A DNA stretch of 47,839 bases, from NCBI GenBank assembly GCA_020346605.1, contig CP070784.1, forward strand, positions 1,959,465 through 2,007,303, in the 5' to 3' direction. Shown here piece after piece: positions 1 through 8,437 of this stretch. The DNA is from Candidatus Bathyarchaeota archaeon. GTDB taxonomy: Archaea > Thermoproteota > Bathyarchaeia > TCS64. Position numbers and translations under genes: made by a program. The notes under the pieces are model-generated. The model worked only from the letters and a program-made list of their open reading frames with translations. It was not told where the DNA came from and ran no database searches. Position 1 is the first letter of the stretch. Each line of letters starts with the position of its first letter.

Positions 1-285
1 AGTACGTGGTGTGTAACCAAAGATTCCCTCAATATAATGGATTTCAACGTCACTGGCCATTTTCTTCGCCGGACCCCACTCGTTCTCCTCCCAGCGAGGA
101 TATCCTTTTGAAACAAAGTAGTTTTCTAACCTGTCAAAGCGCGCCCTCCCATCATAGAATCCAATGATCCTCTGACAGACAGCGAAGTTAAGAAGGCTGG
201 CAGGACCTACATGATGAATGTATCCTAGATTATCTACGATCTGCAGGTAGTCCTTTCCTTTAACGGTCTTTATGTCCATTCTCAT
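1..285 (-). CDS. hypothetical protein, truncated at window edge
   Basis: The frame is open from an ATG at 285 through to base 1, so at least 95 residues are encoded and the C-terminus lies outside the window. A second ATG at 279 is as plausible. AT-rich TATA-like stretches lie upstream at about 297-305 and 331-338. The protein begins MRMDIKTVKGKDYLQ and continues with a YIHHVGPASLLN segment; short proteins of this look recur in uncharacterised archaea, but I know no function. No membrane segment, signal peptide or metal motif is visible in the part seen. It lies downstream of the coiled-coil gene on the same strand but has its own AT-rich promoter-like region. Confidence 0.6.
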   Translation of the reverse strand, partial: MRMDIKTVKGKDYLQIVDNLGYIHHVGPASLLNFAVCQRIIGFYDGRARFDRLENYFVSKGYPRWEENEWGPAKKMASDVEIHYIEGIFGYTPRT

Positions 286-382
286 GGAAGCCCTCAATTA
301 AATTAGTAACGATGCAACTAAAAGTTTAGTATTTAAATTTTGCGACGGCAATCAAAAATGATTGTCTTAATGTAAAGTTTTA

Positions 383-1030
383 CTATCCTTCCTCCAGGAG
401 GAAGTCCACAGCATCGCTTAAGCATTCAAAATCGGCGTTCGCACTCGCATTAATGCGGTCCAGGATCTCCTGCATCTCCTCACTAGCAAGCATCTCCTCC
501 TCATCGTATTCATCCTCCTCCTCATCAGCTTCAGCAAGCTCAAACCTCAGCCCGCCCACCTCAGCCCTCAACTCCGAGGCGACACCCTTCCACCTCAACG
601 CCTCTTCCTCCATTAATGCCAACTCGGCGGCCCGTTCCTCCAACTGACTTCGAAGCCTCGAGACCTCACCCCTCCACAACGAATTCCGTTCCTCTAACTC
701 TACGAGCTTAGCAAACAGTTCCTCGCCCACCAATCGTTCTCTCTGCGCCTCCCTCTTCCACCTCTCGACCTCCGCCCTCAGAACTGCCCCCTCATCGCCC
801 GAGAGAACCTCCATCCCCTCAATCACGCCGAGGATCACGCGACAACGATCCGCAATGGGATCAGTCACTGCCCTCTCACCCAAAACAGAAAAAGTCTCCG
901 AAACGGCGAAACCCTTGCCCCTCCCAAGGCCCCTAACATTCACCGCGAAGATATCGGACTCGAAAAAGCTCGGATCGAAACGACTGAGACTGACGAAACG
1001 CCCACACAGAGGACACACGAGCTGACTCAC
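383..1030 (-). CDS. zinc-ribbon and coiled-coil protein of unknown function
   Basis: The 215-residue protein starts MSQLVCPLCGRF, a CxxC knuckle that could form half of a zinc site, followed by a compact region to about residue 70. Residues about 80-165 are heptad-like and rich in Glu, Arg and Leu, so a coiled coil is likely. A strongly acidic stretch (EADEEEDEYDEEE) follows, then a short C-terminal helix. This architecture suggests a scaffold or regulatory partner rather than an enzyme. The opposite strand is open over part of the gene only because the coil is low in complexity. Function is not recognised. Confidence 0.75.
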   Translation of the reverse strand: MSQLVCPLCGRFVSLSRFDPSFFESDIFAVNVRGLGRGKGFAVSETFSVLGERAVTDPIADRCRVILGVIEGMEVLSGDEGAVLRAEVERWKREAQRERLVGEELFAKLVELEERNSLWRGEVSRLRSQLEERAAELALMEEEALRWKGVASELRAEVGGLRFELAEADEEEDEYDEEEMLASEEMQEILDRINASANADFECLSDAVDFLLEEG

Positions 1031-1381
1031 ACACGCCCCTAAACACCCGCCGCAGACAAACCCTTTTTAAAACTATCCCCAACCCCTCGAGGAAACGAGA
1101 GCAAGCGCAAGACTTTCTTCAGCCTCCCAACGATGGATAGTCTAGACTATTCTAGCAGGTCATCAACACCTGCTCCCTCGAAAGCCGAGCCAACTCGATC
1201 TGAATCAAACAGAATCCAGCAATACCCATGATTCCTCGAAACAGCTCCGTGACCCACCGCACGCATCACCATGACCCATGTAACCCCAAGACCCAGTGGT
1301 GCCCAGGATTTTCCTTCGTGGCGGTCCATAACTCACCGTAAACCTTAAAAACCGATCTCTATCGGCGGCTTTAGGGGCATA
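1031..1381. other. spacer between divergent genes
   Basis: This 351-base spacer holds a TATA-like TTAAAAACC at about 1344-1352 that probably serves the rightward gene at 1382. A leftward 60-codon frame (1329 to 1147, starting MDRHEGKSW) also begins just beyond this box, but it has no recognisable motif or composition and I do not call it a gene. Nothing else is seen. Confidence 0.4.
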
Positions 1382-1813
1382 ATGAAAGCCTCTAGCAAGA
1401 AGGGTAAAATTGTGAAGAAGTCGATCCCCTGGGAACTCCACATGGCCATCGTCAGGCTCCAGGGCGCGGAGGAGCTGGAGTACGAGGAGGCCTGCGTTCG
1501 AGCCGCCGTGTTGATAGAGGAAGGCGACGAGAAGTACAGGGAAAACGTGAGGGCCGAAGCCAACCGCATGTACAAGAGTAGGTTCATGGCAGAGCAGAAC
1601 AGGGCGAAGAACACCTGGCACAAGAAAGGCTACGACGAAGGATTCACAGACGGAGAGGCTAAAGGCTTCGATGCAGCGAAAAACGCATATCAGATTACCT
1701 ACCCGTGTTCGAACTGTGGCGACGACATTATTCTCATACGTAATGGCGAGGACACAATGTCTGCGTTAGAGTATTTGAAGTCACAGGGATGGAGACACGG
1801 GCAATGTGGCTAG
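1382..1813 (+). CDS. hypothetical protein with C-terminal zinc-binding motif
   Basis: The 143-residue basic protein has an N-terminal KKGKIVKKSIPWE segment, a charged, mostly helical middle and a C-terminal part with YPCSNCGDD at about 108-116 and a final HGQCG. CxxC plus the terminal His and Cys could bind one zinc ion. The repeated pattern GYDEGFTDGEAKGFDAAKNAY at about 83-103 is helix-like with regular glycines. A TATA-like box 30-38 bases upstream supports the ATG at 1382. I do not recognise the family; a DNA- or RNA-binding role is only a guess. Confidence 0.65.
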   Translation: MKASSKKGKIVKKSIPWELHMAIVRLQGAEELEYEEACVRAAVLIEEGDEKYRENVRAEANRMYKSRFMAEQNRAKNTWHKKGYDEGFTDGEAKGFDAAKNAYQITYPCSNCGDDIILIRNGEDTMSALEYLKSQGWRHGQCG

Positions 1814-2003
1814 ACATCGAAACAAAATGAATGAAATTGCGCGTGCGTAAATATTATCGGAGAAGATGGTAGACCGCAGGAGAGAATGAGGGAATATTGT
1901 TTCTTAGCTAGAATTACGTATAATTACTCCACTTGATGTTTAATTACACAGTGAAATACATGCATCTTTCATGGTGACGAGTTTAATAATGGGCGTTCAT
2001 GAT

Positions 2004-2013
2004 CTATTAATAT
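2004..2013 (+). promoter_or_regulatory. TATA-like promoter element of glmS
   Basis: The A/T stretch CTATTAATAT is centred about 35 bases before the glmS ATG at 2045. Archaeal transcription would begin near 2037, giving a leader of only a few bases. Confidence 0.5.
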
Positions 2014-2044
2014 CCATTACAATATTGGTCTGGTGATAAATGCT

Positions 2045-3868
2045 ATGTGCGGTATATTCGGCAGTGTTCTGAAGGAAGGACGTGTAGCGCCCATCATCCA
2101 CGACGGCCTGAAGAGGCTCGAATACAGGGGATATGACTCCGTCGGATTCGCCACCATCGACTCTGGGGTCCTGCAGATCCTGAAAGACAAGGGAAGGATC
2201 GACGACGTCGTAGAGAGCCTAGGCCTCGACAAAATGCCGGGGTCGACGGGGGTAGGCCACACCCGCTGGGCAACCCACGGAGCGCCGGAGATGATCAACG
2301 CCCACCCGCACTCGGACTGCGAGGGGCGTGTCGCCGTGATCCACAACGGTGTCATTGAGAACTTTATGGAGCTCAAGGAGGAGCTGCTTAACAGGGGCCA
2401 CAACTTCACATCGAGAACGGACACCGAGGTCATCGCCCACCTCATCGAGGAGGAGATGAAGGGCGATGTCGGGCTAGGCGAAGCTGTCCTGAAGGCCCTC
2501 CGATTCCTTGAAGGCTCCTACGCTGTGGCTGTGGTCTCGGCGACCGAACCGGACAAGATCTACTGCGCCCGTAACGAGAGTCCCCTGGTGCTCGGGGTCT
2601 CTGATACAGGGACGTTCTGCGCCTCGGATGTCCCCGCTATCCTACCCTATACAAACAAGATCCTCTACTTAAGGAACGGCGAGTTCGCCGAGCTGGACAA
2701 GGATGGCTTCACATTAAAGCTCATCAACGATGGCTCGACGTTGATACGGGCTCCCATGGAGATCGACTGGACCATCGAGATGGCCGAAAAGCAGGGCTAC
2801 CCCTACTTCATGCTGAAGGAGATGTACGAGCAACCCAGCAGCCTCAGGAACGCCCTGCGGCTGCAGCAGCGGTACCTCGACCTGCTCACAACCTTCCTAG
2901 ACAGAGGTGAGGACCTGTTCCTGGTCGCCGCGGGCACCTCCTACTACGCTTGCATCGCCGCCTCCTACATGTTCTCCAAGCTGGCCAGGCTCACCATCTA
3001 TCCCGTCATCTCCTCCGAGTTCGTCGAGCAGTACGGGTCGTCCCTGGGCGTCGACTCCGTTGTGCTCGCAGTCAGCCAGTCCGGCGAGACATACGATACA
3101 CTGCAGGCCGTGGAGCACGCCAGGATGAGGGCCGCCACCGTCATAGGGGTGACCAACACAGTTTTCTCCTCGCTCTGCCGGAGAGCCAGGGCCTACATTA
3201 GCCAGCAGTCCGGCCCCGAGATCGGGGTCGCTGCGACGAAGACCTTCACCTCGCAACTCATGGTGCTCAGCCAGCTCGCTATGAAGCTCGCACGCACAAA
3301 GGGGAAGATCTCCCAGGACGAGGTCGACGAACTGGAGGAGAAGATGTTCCAGATCCCTGACATCGTCGAGCAGGTGCTGGAAAGGCACGGAGAGAGCATT
3401 GGTGACCTCGTCAATAAGTATGTGGACAAGAACTTGTACATCTTCCTAGGCAGGGGGATCAGCTCCGCCACGGCGCTGGAGGGGAGGTTAAAACTCCTCG
3501 AACTCACTTATGTGCCATCACTTGCGTATCCCGCCGGTGAGAGCAAGCACGGTCCCATCAGCGTAGTCGAGGAGGGCGTCCCGGTGGTGTTCGTCTGCCC
3601 GCGTGGGGAATCGAGGAAGGACATCGTCGGAAGCATCATGGAGATGAAGGCCCGGGGAGCGAAGATAATATCGGTCTGCGAGGAGGGCGACAAGGAGATA
3701 ACCTCTATCTCCGACGACGTTATCGCGATGCCAATGGGGATCCCTGACGTCCTGTCGCCGATCCCCTACGTGGTGCCGCTACAGCTCTTCGCGTACCACC
3801 TAGCTGTCCAGAAGAGCTTGGACCCGGACAAGCCCAGGAACCTGGCCAAGAGCGTCACGGTCCCCTAA
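2045..3868 (+). CDS. glmS: glutamine--fructose-6-phosphate aminotransferase (isomerizing)
   Basis: It makes glucosamine-6-phosphate from fructose-6-phosphate and glutamine, the first step to UDP-GlcNAc. The 607-residue length is normal for the family. The start is placed at 2045, not the in-frame ATG 12 bases earlier, because the glutaminase domain needs Cys directly after Met (MCGIFGSV). Motifs in order: RLEYRGYDS, HTRWATHG and HNGVIENF in the N-terminal amidotransferase domain (about 1-220); then two SIS isomerase domains with AGTSYYA and SQSGETYDT, and RGISSATALEG with ESKHGPIS. It ends with the family signature KPRNLAKSVTV. A 14-base perfect palindrome follows the stop. The next gene, a cysteine desulfurase, is 46 bases downstream on the same strand, so cotranscription is possible though the functions differ. 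Confidence 0.97.
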   Translation: MCGIFGSVLKEGRVAPIIHDGLKRLEYRGYDSVGFATIDSGVLQILKDKGRIDDVVESLGLDKMPGSTGVGHTRWATHGAPEMINAHPHSDCEGRVAVIHNGVIENFMELKEELLNRGHNFTSRTDTEVIAHLIEEEMKGDVGLGEAVLKALRFLEGSYAVAVVSATEPDKIYCARNESPLVLGVSDTGTFCASDVPAILPYTNKILYLRNGEFAELDKDGFTLKLINDGSTLIRAPMEIDWTIEMAEKQGYPYFMLKEMYEQPSSLRNALRLQQRYLDLLTTFLDRGEDLFLVAAGTSYYACIAASYMFSKLARLTIYPVISSEFVEQYGSSLGVDSVVLAVSQSGETYDTLQAVEHARMRAATVIGVTNTVFSSLCRRARAYISQQSGPEIGVAATKTFTSQLMVLSQLAMKLARTKGKISQDEVDELEEKMFQIPDIVEQVLERHGESIGDLVNKYVDKNLYIFLGRGISSATALEGRLKLLELTYVPSLAYPAGESKHGPISVVEEGVPVVFVCPRGESRKDIVGSIMEMKARGAKIISVCEEGDKEITSISDDVIAMPMGIPDVLSPIPYVVPLQLFAYHLAVQKSLDPDKPRNLAKSVTVP

Positions 3869-3880
3869 GAAAGCCTTATT

Positions 3881-3894
3881 GGAGCCCGGGCTCC
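3881..3894. repeat. 14-base perfect palindrome
   Basis: GGAGCCCGGGCTCC lies 13 bases after the glmS stop and 21 bases before the next gene. It could form a hairpin at the end of the glmS transcript, or be a binding site. It lacks a following T-run, so it is not a classical terminator. Confidence 0.5.
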
Positions 3895-3914
3895 TACTCC
3901 CTATCTGAACCGTC

Positions 3915-5117
3915 TTGCTGGACATAGAAGCCGTGCGCAGAGATTTCCCCATTCTCGAGAAGGGCGTCATCTACCTAGACAACGCCGCCAGCAGCCTAAC
4001 ACCAGAGCAGGTGGTGCTGAAGGAGATGGAGTTCTACCGGGAATACAGGGCGAACGTGGAGCGGGGGGTCCACAGGTTCTCTCAGAGGGCTAGCGAGGAG
4101 TACGAAGAAGCCCACGACGAGGTGGCCAGATTCATAGGGGCGCCAGGAAGGCGGAACTTGGCGATGGTTCGGAATACGACGGAGGCCATCAACTTGGTGG
4201 CGAACTCCCTAGAGTGGGAGAAGGGGGACAAGATCGTCACTACGGTCATCGAGCATCATTCGAACTACATCACCTGGCTCAGGGTGGTACAGAGGCATGG
4301 CTGCATGGTCGAGGCGATCCGGTCAAACGTGGAGGGAATCTTCGATATGACCGACTTCGAGCGAGCCATCGATGACAGGACGCGGCTCGTTGCGGTCACC
4401 CACGTCTCGAACGTTCTGGGGTGCATACAGCCCGTTACAGAGATAGCCTCCATCGCCCACGAGCACGGCGCCCTCATTCTGGTGGACGGCGCACAAGGTG
4501 TACCTCACATAAAGACCGACGTGATTAAGATGGGGGTGGACTTCCTCGCTTTCTCAGGTCACAAGATGCTGGGGCCCACAGGCTCCGGGGGCCTTTACAT
4601 TGACGAGGGGCAGCTGGATAGCACCGAGCCGCTGTGCATCGGCGGCGGGACCATCCACGACGTGAGCCTGGGATCCTACGAGCTGGCGGTGCCGCCCCAG
4701 AAGTTCGAGGCTGGGACCCCGGCCATTGCGCAGGTCATCGGCCTTGGGGAGGCCTGCAGGTACCTCGATCGCGTGGGGATGGACGAGGTGAAGCGCTGGG
4801 ATGAGAGGCTGGTCAAGAAGCTGGCGGAGGGGCTATCGGAGATCGACGGTGTGGAGATCTACGGCCCCAGTGATCCGAGCCAGAGGGTGGGGCTGGTCTC
4901 CTTCAACGTGAGGGACATGAATCCCCACGACGTGGCCCTCAGCCTTGACGAGGAGTACGACATCGCCGTACGGTCCGGGCACCACTGCGCCCTACCACTT
5001 ATGATGGAGCTCTTCGACATGCCCGAGGGCAACGCCAGGGCCTCCACTTACCTCTACAACACGCCTGAAGAGATCGACGTGCTCCTCGGTGCTGTGGAGA
5101 CCATCGCCAAGGGTTAG
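3915..5117 (+). CDS. cysteine desulfurase, SufS/Csd type
   Basis: This PLP enzyme takes sulfur from cysteine for Fe-S clusters or tRNA thiolation. The 400-residue protein starts with TTG at 3915 (LDIEAVRRDFP), matching the usual N-terminus of SufS-like proteins. The PLP lysine is K217 in SGHKMLGPTG and the persulfide cysteine is C358 in SGHHCALPL, the short-loop context of type II desulfurases. DGAQ (about residues 190-193) supplies the PLP aspartate. No SufBCD, SufU or IscU gene adjoins it. It could feed sulfur to ThiI at 9.2-10.4 kb, but that is inference. Confidence 0.93.
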   Translation: MLDIEAVRRDFPILEKGVIYLDNAASSLTPEQVVLKEMEFYREYRANVERGVHRFSQRASEEYEEAHDEVARFIGAPGRRNLAMVRNTTEAINLVANSLEWEKGDKIVTTVIEHHSNYITWLRVVQRHGCMVEAIRSNVEGIFDMTDFERAIDDRTRLVAVTHVSNVLGCIQPVTEIASIAHEHGALILVDGAQGVPHIKTDVIKMGVDFLAFSGHKMLGPTGSGGLYIDEGQLDSTEPLCIGGGTIHDVSLGSYELAVPPQKFEAGTPAIAQVIGLGEACRYLDRVGMDEVKRWDERLVKKLAEGLSEIDGVEIYGPSDPSQRVGLVSFNVRDMNPHDVALSLDEEYDIAVRSGHHCALPLMMELFDMPEGNARASTYLYNTPEEIDVLLGAVETIAKG

Positions 5118-5175
5118 AAGACAAACTCCTTCGAGTCTCAAATTAAACTCTACTATAGCCAATTTCTTCATTTAG

Positions 5176-5181
5176 AAAAAA
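5176..5181 (-). terminator. T-run terminator after YHS gene
   Basis: Six consecutive T on the minus strand begin four bases after the stop of the YHS gene. Archaeal termination commonly occurs at such T-runs. Confidence 0.45.
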
Positions 5182-5185
5182 GGGA

Positions 5186-5329
5186 TTATTTAACGAATCT
5201 CTGGGGGCTCTTGTCGAACGCCGTCTTGCATCTCTCATTGCAGAAGTAGTAGGTGTTGCCTTCGTACTCGCTCTTCCACTTTGCCATCTCCTCGTTCACA
5301 GTCATCCCGCAGACAGGATCCTTCGCCAT
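5186..5329 (-). CDS. small YHS-domain protein
   Basis: A 47-residue protein is encoded from ATG 5329 to TAA 5186. It carries the complete YHS signature: DPVCGM near the N-terminus (residues 4-9), a Tyr-rich strand NTYYFCNERCK at 25-35, and FDKSPQRFVK at the end. YHS domains bind metals, often copper or other soft ions, through these cysteines, and occur alone or attached to metal transporters. A T6 run follows the stop. Its 5' region lies next to that of the rightward amidohydrolase gene, so the two share a divergent intergenic promoter region. Confidence 0.88.
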   Translation of the reverse strand: MAKDPVCGMTVNEEMAKWKSEYEGNTYYFCNERCKTAFDKSPQRFVK

Positions 5330-5426
5330 CTTACATCGAATAGGGTTCTTGCATGGTGGTTTTCAAACGTTTCGTCGTAACGTGGTACTCCTTTTATTTC
5401 GAGGGCGCCTACTTCATCTGATTCTT

Positions 5427-7055
5427 ATGGTTTCAAGAGGAGGGCTCTGCGCCGACCTGGTCCTCGTCAACGGGAAGGTCATCACTGTCGACCCCGAGGA
5501 CTCCATCGTGGAAGCCGTAGCCATCAAGGATGGGAGGATACTCGCAACGGGGCCAACTTCCGATGTGAAGGGTCTAATTGGCGAGGGCACCGAGGTCATG
5601 GACCTCGGAGGCAAGACCGTGCTCCCGGGGATCATCGACACACACACCCACCCCAGTGGTTCGGCTGTCCGCTTCAGCGCGATCAACTGCCGCTCCCCAC
5701 CGATCAAGAGCATCAGGGAGATACTTGACCTCATCGCAGCGAAGGCCGCTGAGGTCGAGTCAGGGGAGTGGATAAGGTGCGTCAACTACAACGATATCAA
5801 GCTCTCGGAGAGGCGGCACATCACACGTTGGGAGATAGACGAGGTCGCCCCTGAGAACCCTGTCTTCATCAGCAAGGAGACGGGCCACCTGTACGTCGTG
5901 AACAGCAAGGCCTTCGAGGTCGCCGGCGTCAGCAAGGACACGCCTGACCCTGATGGGGGCAAGATAGACAGGACTGAGGAGGGGGAACCGACGGGGCTCC
6001 TGTACGAGACCGCTGGCCGGCTGGTTTCTCACCTGATGCCCCCGGCTTCCGTGGAAGAGGTCACCGAGGGGATGCGTCAGGTCTGGGACCAGTTCGCTGA
6101 GTGGGGGATCACGACGACCCACGATGCGAGCGGCCACAGGGATGCCGTGAGGGCGTACAGGAACCTGCTGGATGAGGGTTTCAGGAAGGTGAGGGTGCTC
6201 CTCATGATGAGCAGGAGGTCTGACGGTGTCGACATATTGAGCTCCCTGGAGTCCCTTGGTGTCAGATCGGGGTTCGGTGGTGAATGGCTCAAGTTCATGT
6301 CGCTGAAGATCATGGGAGACGGATCAGGATCCGGCGGATCGGCGGCCGTCTACACGCCCCAGCACCGGGGGATGATGGACCTGGGGCTGATGACGACAAG
6401 CGAGGAGGAGATAAAGGAGCTAACGGTGAGGGCCCACAACGCCGACATAAGGGTGAGCATCCACAGCATCGGGGACAGGGGGATCGACGCCGCCCTCGAC
6501 GCCATAGAGGCCGCGCAGACTAGTAACCCCAAGCCCGACATGAGGCACAGGATCGAGCACAACAGCTGCTGCACGCCGAAGCAGCTTGAGAGGATCAAGG
6601 CGCTGGGCGTCACGCCCTCGTCAAGCATCGGGTACATGTACGGGATCGGCGACGACTACGTGGAGAATTTCGGCCCGGAGAGGGTCCGATGGCTCCACCC
6701 TCACAGGACGATGCAGGAGATGGGGATCATCGCTGGCGGGAACAACGACTACGCTGTGACGAGCTACAGCCCCTTTGTCCAGATCTACGAGGCGGTGGTA
6801 CGCAAGACCAGCTCGGGGCAGGAGGTGAGCCCGGAAGAGGCGATCAGCGTGAGGGACGCAATCAGGCTGTACACTTGGAACGGGGCATACCTGGGAAAGG
6901 AGGAGGATATCAAGGGAACCATCGAGCCCGGCAAGCTCGCGGACATGGCGGTCATCGACAAGGACATTCTGACGATCCCTCACGAGGAGGTCAAGGACAT
7001 CAAGGTTCTGACCACCATCGTCGGCGGAGAAATCGTCTACTTACGAGATAAGTGA
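5427..7055 (+). CDS. YtcJ-like metal-dependent amidohydrolase (amidohydrolase family 3)
   Basis: The 542-residue protein hydrolyses an amide or related bond, substrate unknown. The ATG at 5427 is chosen because residues before it would be non-family and overlap the YHS gene, and a TATA-like CTTTTATTTC lies about 30 bases upstream. Visible motifs: DTHTHPSG (first metal-binding histidines), SIHSIGDRGIDAALDA, RHRIEHNSC, and GGNNDYAVTSYSPF replacing the more usual SDxP segment. The C-terminal GTIEPGKLADMAVID closes the composite beta domain. Family members are often annotated AepA or N-substituted formamide deformylase; sequence alone does not decide the substrate. Confidence 0.9.
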   Translation: MVSRGGLCADLVLVNGKVITVDPEDSIVEAVAIKDGRILATGPTSDVKGLIGEGTEVMDLGGKTVLPGIIDTHTHPSGSAVRFSAINCRSPPIKSIREILDLIAAKAAEVESGEWIRCVNYNDIKLSERRHITRWEIDEVAPENPVFISKETGHLYVVNSKAFEVAGVSKDTPDPDGGKIDRTEEGEPTGLLYETAGRLVSHLMPPASVEEVTEGMRQVWDQFAEWGITTTHDASGHRDAVRAYRNLLDEGFRKVRVLLMMSRRSDGVDILSSLESLGVRSGFGGEWLKFMSLKIMGDGSGSGGSAAVYTPQHRGMMDLGLMTTSEEEIKELTVRAHNADIRVSIHSIGDRGIDAALDAIEAAQTSNPKPDMRHRIEHNSCCTPKQLERIKALGVTPSSSIGYMYGIGDDYVENFGPERVRWLHPHRTMQEMGIIAGGNNDYAVTSYSPFVQIYEAVVRKTSSGQEVSPEEAISVRDAIRLYTWNGAYLGKEEDIKGTIEPGKLADMAVIDKDILTIPHEEVKDIKVLTTIVGGEIVYLRDK

Positions 7056-7167
7056 CACTCTCAGATATTTCTATAATCTTTTTACAGGTGTGCACACGTG
7101 CAACAAGACGGGCTTGTGGCACGGTAACATTGCGCAGGATTCTCTAAATAAGCTCAGAATTTGTTGG

Positions 7168-7620
7168 TCAAATGTTGATTTTGAGGAACGATTCGCCCCT
7201 CACATCGGTAATGCTGTACGCCTTGTTCAGTCTCCTGATTGTGGAAGTCAGATACTCGATGTTGTCCCGATTTATAGCACTCATCTTGATCAGCAGCGAG
7301 TTCTGGCTCGTCCAGATATCGTCGTTGCCAGTGGGGTACACGAAGCCCCCAGCAGGCTCCTGTATATTCCCAAGTGCTCCTTGCACCGAGGAACATAGGC
7401 GAGTTCTTGATCCATTTGGACCTATGGTGAACGGTTTTGGCCAAGAATATCTTGGATCCGTCACCCCATCATCGCATTCAACTTCGTCCATGGCCCTTTC
7501 TGTTGGAAACATCAGTCTAAGTGGCTTGAGCCTACGCTTATTGGCTCTGTTCCTCATATTGCTGCCTCTAACAGGGTAGATCCTCTTCAATACACGATGT
7601 TCCGGAGTATCGTATTCCAT
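7168..7620 (-). CDS. orphan hypothetical protein in AT-richer DNA
   Basis: The 150-residue reading from ATG 7620 is supported mainly by a TATA-like TTTAAATAT at 7637-7645, about 21 bases upstream. A longer start at 7638 would overlap that box. The protein is basic near the N-terminus (RNRANKRRLKPLR) and has no recognisable domain or membrane segment. Base composition is clearly more AT-rich than in the flanking genes, and the opposite strand carries an open frame of similar length (7172-7579), so the choice of strand is not secure. It may be acquired DNA or a decayed gene. Confidence 0.4.
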   Translation of the reverse strand: MEYDTPEHRVLKRIYPVRGSNMRNRANKRRLKPLRLMFPTERAMDEVECDDGVTDPRYSWPKPFTIGPNGSRTRLCSSVQGALGNIQEPAGGFVYPTGNDDIWTSQNSLLIKMSAINRDNIEYLTSTIRRLNKAYSITDVRGESFLKINI

Positions 7621-7636
7621 GGAAAATATCTTTTCC

Positions 7637-7645
7637 ATATTTAAA
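7637..7645 (-). promoter_or_regulatory. TATA-like box deciding the start at 7620
   Basis: TTTAAATAT on the minus strand overlaps a possible upstream ATG at 7638 and sits at leaderless distance from the ATG at 7620. Confidence 0.4.
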
Positions 7646-7798
7646 CGTACAAGGAATGATGTTTTGAATTCTAAGTATTTGCTTCAAGACTTTAATGTTG
7701 TTATGGATTAATCCTATGTCGGAGACATTCCAGCATTTAATTTGATGCCTTCTTGCTACTATTCGTGTTCCTCTTGTTTATGTTAGGCCACATTCGAG

Positions 7799-8437
7799 TC
7801 AACTTTCAATTGAAAGGCGACTGTAACTAGAGATGACTTCTTTCATTCTACCACATGTGAACCCTCCCTCGGGACAGTGACCGAGCTTGAAGCAGTACGG
7901 ACCAGCCCTTCGGAAAAGTTCAGGTTCCATCCCTTTTACCTCGTTCAACATCTCGTCGGCAAGCGCCCTGATCTCCCACTGGGCTCTGTTGCAGCATCGG
8001 AGGCCGAAGAAGTGGATCAGCGATCGCCCGTCCATGGTCATCAGCAGGTGGGTCTCCGCCGCGTTGGGGAGCACGAAGCGGGCGTCCTCCTTAGAGACGC
8101 CTTCCGCCACCATCCTCCGATACGTCTCGCTCGCAGCTTCGATGTGGCTAGTGAACAGCTCCTCGGCATTCTCCTTGATGAGCGGTGGCATGATCACCTT
8201 CTCCCCCAGCCTCCTCACGGAGACGTACCGCTGGCTCTGCTGGGAGAAAGAGCCTCCCCTATGCCTGACCAGTTGATGGCTGCAAGCCCTGCTGATCCCC
8301 TCGATGGCGAAGGTAAACGATAGGTGCGGGAGCAGCTCCGTATCTGTCAGCTCGCTCTCGGGGAGCGCTTGCCTGAGCTTCGCGAGGGGCGTGTGGCTCA
8401 GTAACTCAGCCCTCAGAGCCTCCCCCTCCGGTGGCAT
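7799..8437 (-). CDS. thyX: FAD-dependent thymidylate synthase, catalytic C-terminal part of a split gene
   Basis: ThyX makes dTMP from dUMP using FAD and methylenetetrahydrofolate-type carriers. This 212-codon part contains the signature RHRGGSFSQQSQRY and the region FTFAIEGISRACSHQLV before it, then the conserved FVLPNAAETHLL and FFGLRCCNRAQWEIR segments, ending in a Cys-containing tail (HCPEGGFTCG). Its first residues lie in a frame different from the preceding 138-codon part, and the two overlap by 25 bases. Adding one base in the GGGGG run at about 8421-8425 would join them into a 343-residue protein. Its own ATG at 8437 could allow independent translation, but the first residues look like an internal linker. 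Confidence 0.9.
   Translation of the reverse strand: MPPEGEALRAELLSHTPLAKLRQALPESELTDTELLPHLSFTFAIEGISRACSHQLVRHRGGSFSQQSQRYVSVRRLGEKVIMPPLIKENAEELFTSHIEAASETYRRMVAEGVSKEDARFVLPNAAETHLLMTMDGRSLIHFFGLRCCNRAQWEIRALADEMLNEVKGMEPELFRRAGPYCFKLGHCPEGGFTCGRMKEVISSYSRLSIES

Noticed and set aside
1147..1329. Leftward 60-codon frame near a divergent AT box
   Set aside because: No recognisable motif and composition not protein-like; evidence too weak for a gene call.
2897..3388. Long antisense frames inside glmS and inside other GC-rich genes
   Set aside because: They are shadows of well-supported genes, caused by GC-rich codon use.
7172..7579. Rightward 135-codon frame opposite the orphan gene
   Set aside because: It is hydrophobic and Ser/Leu-rich as expected of a shadow frame, and no promoter-like box precedes its start at leaderless distance.
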